A stretch of DNA of 64,000 nucleotides, taken from Pacificoceanicola sp049803835 (GTDB lineage: Bacteria > Pseudomonadota > Alphaproteobacteria > Rhodobacterales > Rhodobacteraceae). Below the pieces are notes generated by a model, which did no database searches, was not told where the DNA came from, and saw only the letters and a program-made list of their open reading frames with translations. The position numbers and the translations under genes were made by a program. Position 1 is the stretch's first letter, and every line of letters begins with the position of its first letter. Below, in pieces: positions 59,008-64,000 of this stretch. The stretch spans positions 189,503-253,502 of the forward strand of contig NZ_JBNAGK010000010.1 in NCBI RefSeq assembly GCF_049803835.1, read 5' to 3'.

Positions 59008-60033
59008 GTGAGCACCGAAGATTCCCGCCCGCTGACCCTGCGTGACGTGTCCGAAGCGTCGGGCGTGTCGGAAATGACCGTGAGCCGGGTGCTGCGCAAC
59101 CGCGGAGACGTGAGCCAGGCGACCCGGGAGAAGGTGCTCGAAGCGGCCAAGTCGCTCGGGTATGTGCCGAACAAGATCGCGGGGGCGCTGGCGAGCCAGC
59201 GGGTGAACCTCGTGGCGGTCATCATCCCCTCGCTGCGCAACATGGTCTTTCCCGAAGTCATGTCCGGGATAAGCGCGGTTCTCGAAGAGACCGACCTGCA
59301 GCCGGTTGTGGGCGTCACCGACTATCTGCCTGAAAAGGAAGAGAGAGTTCTGTACGAGATGCTCTCCTGGCGACCCTCCGGCGTGATCATCGCGGGCCTC
59401 GAACACTCGGAGGCATCGAAGGCGATGCTGAAGGCGAGCGGTATTCCCGTGGTCGAGATCATGGACACGGATGGCACGCCGATCGACTGTGCGGTCGGGA
59501 TCAGCCACCGCCGCGCCGGGCGCGAGATGGCGCGGGCGATCCTCAAGCAGGGCTACCAGCGCATCGGCTTCATGGGTACGAAGATGCCGCTCGACCACCG
59601 GGCCCGGAAGCGGTTCGAGGGCTTCACCGAAGCCTTGGCCAAGGAGGGCGTGGAGGTCGTCGACCAGGAATTCTATTCCGGCGGCTCGGCACTGGCGAAA
59701 GGCCGGGAGTTGACGCGGGCCATGCTGCAACGTGATCCGGAACTGGATTTTCTCTATTATTCCAACGACATGATTGCCGCGGGCGGCCTTCTGGAACTGA
59801 TGGACCAGGGCATCGACATCCCGGGGCAGATCGGGCTGGCGGGGTTCAACGGCGTCGAACTTCTGCAGGGCCTGCCGCGGCAACTGGCGACCATGGATGC
59901 CTGCCGCACCGAGATCGGCACGAAGGCGGCACAGATCATCGCGGCGCGGGTGGCGGGGGAGGCAGAACCCGATCAGAAGGTGATCGAACTGACCCCGCGC
60001 ATCTCCTTCGGGGATACGCTGAAGCGGCGGTGA
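59008..60033 (+). CDS. LacI-family transcriptional regulator
   Basis: A 341-residue repressor-type protein. The N-terminal helix-turn-helix and hinge are LTLRDVSEASGVSEMTVSRVLR and GYVPNKIAGALASQR; the periplasmic-binding-fold body follows (VAVIIPSLRNMVFPE, FLYYSNDMIAAGGLLELM). The ligand is likely a sugar or sugar acid; gluconate-type GntR regulators look similar. GTG start with AAGGAC upstream. The stop overlaps the next gene as GTGA. Confidence 0.92.
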   Translation: MSTEDSRPLTLRDVSEASGVSEMTVSRVLRNRGDVSQATREKVLEAAKSLGYVPNKIAGALASQRVNLVAVIIPSLRNMVFPEVMSGISAVLEETDLQPVVGVTDYLPEKEERVLYEMLSWRPSGVIIAGLEHSEASKAMLKASGIPVVEIMDTDGTPIDCAVGISHRRAGREMARAILKQGYQRIGFMGTKMPLDHRARKRFEGFTEALAKEGVEVVDQEFYSGGSALAKGRELTRAMLQRDPELDFLYYSNDMIAAGGLLELMDQGIDIPGQIGLAGFNGVELLQGLPRQLATMDACRTEIGTKAAQIIAARVAGEAEPDQKVIELTPRISFGDTLKRR

Positions 60034-61238
60034 CCCGGCTCGACAACACCCTCGCCCGGCGCGTGTTCCTGCACCGTCATGCCTTGGCCGAGACTCCCTC
60101 CGGACCCGGAAAAGGCGAGGATCTTCAGGCGCTTGTAGAGCGGCTTGGATTTGTCCAGGTGGACAGCGTCCGCACTGTCGAGCGCGCGCACGACATGATC
60201 CTCTTTGCCCGCCGCCCGGCCTATCGTCCGGGTCACCTCACGCCTTTGTTGGAGAAACGGCGCGGGCTTTTCGAGCACTGGACACACGATGCCTCGGTCA
60301 TCCCGACGGCCTTTTACCCGCATTGGAAACTCCGCTTCGACCGCGACCGGGCGCGGTTGCACAGTCGCTGGGAAGAGTGGCAGAGACACGAGTTTTCTCA
60401 TAAGTTCAAAGAGGTTATCGAGAGAATTCGCGCCTCTGGTCCCTGCGGTTCATCGGATGTCGGGGAAGATGAGGCGCGGTCCAAAGGCGGCTGGTGGGAG
60501 TGGCATCCTTCGAAAACCGCCCTCGAGTTCCTCTGGCGCAGCGGGGTGCTTTCGGTCACGCGGCGGGAGGGCTTCCGAAAAATCTATGACCTGACGGAGC
60601 GGGTGATCCCGGAAGAGCATCGCGCGCAGGCGCCTTCCGAAGCCGAAACGGTCGATTGGCTTTGCCGCAACGCGTTGGAAAGGCTCGGTTTTGCCACCCA
60701 CGGCGAATTGTCGGCCTTCTGGGCCACGATCCGCCCGGAGGAAGCGAAAACCTGGGTCTCGGCGGCACTGGCGCGGGGCGAGATCGAGCCTGTCGAGATC
60801 CAGGGCGCGGATGGCAGCTGGCGGAAAAGTGTGGCATTCCCTGGGCTTCTGGACGAGGCTCTGGCTGCGCCAGAGCCGACGGCACGGCTGCGGGTGCTGT
60901 CACCATTCGATCCGGCACTGCGGGATCGCAAACGGGCCGAACGCCTGTTCGGGTTCTTCTATCGCATTGAAATCTTTGTGCCTGCCCCGAAACGCACCTA
61001 CGGATATTATGTCTTTCCCCTGCTCGAAGGGGACCGCCTCGTCGGCCGGATCGACATGGCCGCGAACCGGGCTGAAGGAACGCTGGACGTCACGGCGCTC
61101 TGGCCGGAGGCTGGCGTGCGTTGGGGGCAGGGCCGACAGGCGCGGCTGGAGGCCGAACTCTCCCGCGTCGCCCGCTTTACCGGCGTCGAAACCGTGCGAT
61201 TTCTCGACGGCTGGTTGCGGGACTGCAGGGTGCGGTAG
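60030..61238 (+). CDS. Winged-helix DNA glycosylase-like protein, AlkX/YcaQ family
   Basis: A 402-residue protein of the HTH_42 superfamily. FVQVDSVRTVERAHDMILFARRP near residues 39-63 includes QVD, the QxD-type catalytic motif described for the E. coli interstrand-crosslink glycosylase YcaQ (AlkX). Later FWSPFD-like LSPFDPALRDRKRAERLFGF and YGYYVFPLLEGDRLVGR are family blocks. It likely excises bulky or crosslinked bases. GTG start overlaps the LacI stop (60030-60033), an unusual coupling with a sugar regulator. Confidence 0.88.
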   Translation: MTRLDNTLARRVFLHRHALAETPSGPGKGEDLQALVERLGFVQVDSVRTVERAHDMILFARRPAYRPGHLTPLLEKRRGLFEHWTHDASVIPTAFYPHWKLRFDRDRARLHSRWEEWQRHEFSHKFKEVIERIRASGPCGSSDVGEDEARSKGGWWEWHPSKTALEFLWRSGVLSVTRREGFRKIYDLTERVIPEEHRAQAPSEAETVDWLCRNALERLGFATHGELSAFWATIRPEEAKTWVSAALARGEIEPVEIQGADGSWRKSVAFPGLLDEALAAPEPTARLRVLSPFDPALRDRKRAERLFGFFYRIEIFVPAPKRTYGYYVFPLLEGDRLVGRIDMAANRAEGTLDVTALWPEAGVRWGQGRQARLEAELSRVARFTGVETVRFLDGWLRDCRVR

Positions 61239-61505
61239 GCCTCGGTCCGGGCCGCGGGACTAACGCACCGCGCGCAGGGGTTAACGCACCGTCCCCCCGC
61301 AACGGGGCACATCATGTGGTGTCCGACGCTCTCATCTTCCCCAGGACATCTGGGTCAGTATCCGGTCGCCATCCTGCGTTCCTCGGTCGTTTGGTACGAT
61401 TCGGGTGCAGTTTCGTACATATTCCGAGATGGCAATTCTTTGTGGTATCGATACCATAGAAGAAACCGCCATGACGTTGCGTCCAAACGTGTTAATGCCC
61501 CGGTT
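61239..61505. other. Gene-free gap with several repeats
   Basis: A 267-base gap between the AlkX-type gene and GNAT 3' ends. It holds a 10-base direct repeat TAACGCACCG (61261-61270 and 61282-61291, 21-base period), an inverted GTACGA/TCGTAC pair (61394-61399 with 61413-61418) and a perfect 14-base palindrome (61443-61456). No gene is evident; rightward ORFs here are shadows. Confidence 0.6.
61443..61456. promoter_or_regulatory. Orphan LacI-type palindrome
   Basis: TGGTATCGATACCA is a perfect 14-base palindrome with a central CG, the usual symmetry of LacI-family operators. A LacI-family gene lies at 59008. No promoter-linked gene starts next to it, so it may mark a lost operon. Confidence 0.45.
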
Positions 61506-61997
61506 TCACGTCAGATCGCGGTACATCACCAGGGCATCGACGAACCCCTCGGTGGGATGCGCAAAGGCGCCCGGCAACCGTCCGACGATCCGGAATCCGG
61601 CCCGCTCCCAGGTCGCCACGGCACGCAGGTTGGTGCTCACGACGAAGTTGTATTGCATGGCCCGGAAGCCGAAACCCGGCGCGACCGCCAGCGAATGTGC
61701 CAGCATGGCCCGCGCCACACCCTTGCCGCGGGCCTCTGACCCGGTGATGTAACCGCAATTGCAGACGTGGCTGCCGCCGCCCTTCTGGTTGCGCACCATG
61801 TAATAGGTCCCGACGATCGAACCGCCGGTTTCCGCGACGAAGACCCGCCGCTCCGGCCCGAACCAGTAGGCAATGGCTTCCGGTTCCGCAATGTCCGGGT
61901 CGATGGCATAGGTGTCGCCGGCCCGGAACACCGGCTCAAGCAGGGCCCAGACGGCGGGACGGTCTACGTCCGTGGCGGGGCGGATGCTGACGCTCAT
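61506..61997 (-). CDS. GNAT-family N-acetyltransferase
   Basis: A 163-residue protein with SIRPATDVDRPAVWALLEPVF at the start and the acetyl-CoA loop GYITGSEARGKGVARAMLAHSL near residue 80, typical of GNAT enzymes. The substrate is unknown. The start at 61997 overlaps the upstream channel gene's stop as ATGA, so both are on one transcript. Confidence 0.88.
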   Translation of the reverse strand: MSVSIRPATDVDRPAVWALLEPVFRAGDTYAIDPDIAEPEAIAYWFGPERRVFVAETGGSIVGTYYMVRNQKGGGSHVCNCGYITGSEARGKGVARAMLAHSLAVAPGFGFRAMQYNFVVSTNLRAVATWERAGFRIVGRLPGAFAHPTEGFVDALVMYRDLT

Positions 61998-62755
61998 GTC
62001 TGGCCCTCGGTCTCGATGTGGATGACGGTGCCGCAATGCTTGCAATGCACCGCGTCGGCGTCGTGAAGCACAAGCCCGCAAGTGCCGCACGGCTGGCGCA
62101 CCTTGTTCGGGCGGAACAGCACCTGCACCAGCCGCAGGAAAAGCGTGACCCCGGCGATCATCACGACGACGGAAATCATGCGCCCGAGCGTGCCGGGCAG
62201 GGTGATGTCGCCGAACCCCGTCGTCGTCAGCGCGGTAACGGTGAAATAGAGCGCGTCCGCGTAGTTCTGGATATCGGGATTCAGAGGGTACTGGGTGGCA
62301 TAGATGATGCCGGTCATGATGAAGATGAAGACGAGGAGGTTGAGGCTGGCGGAGATCACCTCGTGGTTGCTCTCGAAATAGGGGAAGTCCTTCCGCAGCC
62401 GGGTGGAGAGCTGGTAGGTGTGCAAGAGACGCAGCGTGCGCATGACCCGCAGGAAGCCAAGGCCTTCGCCAGCGAGCGGCGCGAGGAAGGAGACCACGGC
62501 GATGAGATCGGCCAGCGTGGTCAGCCGGGTCATCAGGCGCAGCCGGTTGGTGGAGATCCAGATGCGGGCGGCGAAATCGGCGAGGATGAAGACGCCAAAG
62601 ACCATGTCGATGGTCTCCACCACCGGCCCGTGCCGGGTGAAGGAGGTGGCGATGACGAAGAGGATCGTGACGATGTCGAAGATCAGCAGGCCGTAGCGAA
62701 AGCGATGCGCCGCGTCGGTGTCTCCCGCGTAGAGCTCGCGTATGCGGTTCTTCAT
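61994..62755 (-). CDS. Voltage-gated-type cation channel with C-terminal zinc ribbon
   Basis: A 253-residue ion transporter. Membrane segments at about 20-42, 48-68, 80-98, an S4-like arginine helix FLRVMRTLRLLHTYQLSTRLR at 101-121, pore helix and filter TTTGFGD at 177-183 (potassium-type), and TM6 near 190-212. The tail carries a zinc-ribbon pattern CGTC...CKHC with Cys223, 226, 238 and 241, an uncommon addition. It resembles KvAP-like bacterial channels. The start at 62755 is chosen by homology. Confidence 0.85.
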   Translation of the reverse strand: MKNRIRELYAGDTDAAHRFRYGLLIFDIVTILFVIATSFTRHGPVVETIDMVFGVFILADFAARIWISTNRLRLMTRLTTLADLIAVVSFLAPLAGEGLGFLRVMRTLRLLHTYQLSTRLRKDFPYFESNHEVISASLNLLVFIFIMTGIIYATQYPLNPDIQNYADALYFTVTALTTTGFGDITLPGTLGRMISVVVMIAGVTLFLRLVQVLFRPNKVRQPCGTCGLVLHDADAVHCKHCGTVIHIETEGQT

Positions 62756-62770
62756 CGTGCCTTCCCTCGT

Positions 62771-62800
62771 TTCTTCTCTTTGAAAATACTCAAAAGAAGA
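62771..62800. repeat. Candidate dispersed AT-rich motif upstream of the channel gene
   Basis: TTCTTCTCTTTGAAAATACT followed by CAAAAGAAGA, read on the minus strand as a GAGTATTTTC-containing box. From memory a similar box recurs between genes of many Rhodobacteraceae. One copy is seen here, so this rests on recall. Confidence 0.3.
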
Positions 62801-62872
62801 CGGCGCCGCCATCGCGACGCCGCTTTTTTCGCAGGGACGGTCCCGTAGGGCGGGGCTGTGCCCCGCGCCCCT

Positions 62873-64000
<1,128 letters not shown>

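Noticed and set aside
61405..61752. 115-codon rightward ORF across the orphan palindrome
   Set aside because: It overlaps the GNAT gene antisense and has no ribosome site or recognisable domain.

Overview
The window reads as a chromosomal segment of a GC-rich alphaproteobacterium of the order Rhodobacterales (roseobacter-type Rhodobacteraceae). Pointers are two VPLPA-CTERM sorted proteins, a 44-residue aa3-type oxidase subunit IV, ETF-quinone oxidoreductase, a TRAP-type sugar-acid transporter, a DUF6173 protein, a fused Sat/CysC, and many 4-base ATGA/GTGA stop-start overlaps. No insertion sequence, prophage, integrase or CRISPR array is visible, so this is core-type sequence with accessory cassettes.

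Layout. 1-2858: 3' end of an Orn/Lys/Arg-type decarboxylase, an ATP-grasp ligase and a C45-type Ntn hydrolase, one tight cassette. 2828-10301: hexuronate/sugar-acid locus with uxuB-uxuA leftward, then a GntR/FCD regulator, TRAP transporter dctPQM and an Ldh2-type dehydrogenase rightward. 10379-13922: an ECF42-type sigma factor with its DGPF/YCII, SRPBCC, DoxX and two VOC partners. 14092-17936: methyltransferase, Sat/CysC with a winged-helix N-terminal extension, and a VPLPA-CTERM protein. 17970-24435: trxB, Lrp regulator, Hint-domain protein, a pgeF-midA-lgt chain (transcribed lgt first) and ubiK. 24567-31651: xylB, a molybdenum-cofactor cluster (cdd-mobA-mobB-moeA fusion, with fdhD), and azlCD. 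31636-38674: envelope and unknown proteins, greA, a divergent DUF6502/VWA-lipoprotein locus, and ETF-QO. 38742-49721: PilZ, VPLPA-CTERM, TPR protein with ispE, two lipid-anchored cytochromes c, an RTX-like protein, lolCD, polyprenyl synthase, a small methyltransferase and DUF465. 49884-53827: phaB, phaA, an EAL phosphodiesterase and rpsD with a long structured leader. 53965-64000: small DUF proteins, a lipase-like protein, a chemoreceptor with a periplasmic partner, tRNA-Arg(CCT), a LacI regulator with an AlkX/YcaQ-like protein, GNAT, a voltage-gated-type cation channel with a zinc ribbon, and class III alcohol dehydrogenase.

The most interesting points are: the divergent DUF6502-lipoprotein // VWA-lipoprotein locus, where two lipoproteins share the same N-terminal tether and the promoter carries two near-identical TGTG-N7-CACA sites; the in-frame winged helix on Sat/CysC with an internal ribosome site; the decarboxylase/ATP-grasp/Ntn-hydrolase cassette; the unknown secreted protein paired with a chemoreceptor; the K+-channel-like protein ending in a zinc ribbon; the rpsD leader with an inverted-repeat element; and an orphan LacI-style palindrome in a gene-free gap. 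Product calls rest on reading motifs by eye and on recalled family knowledge; no database search was run.
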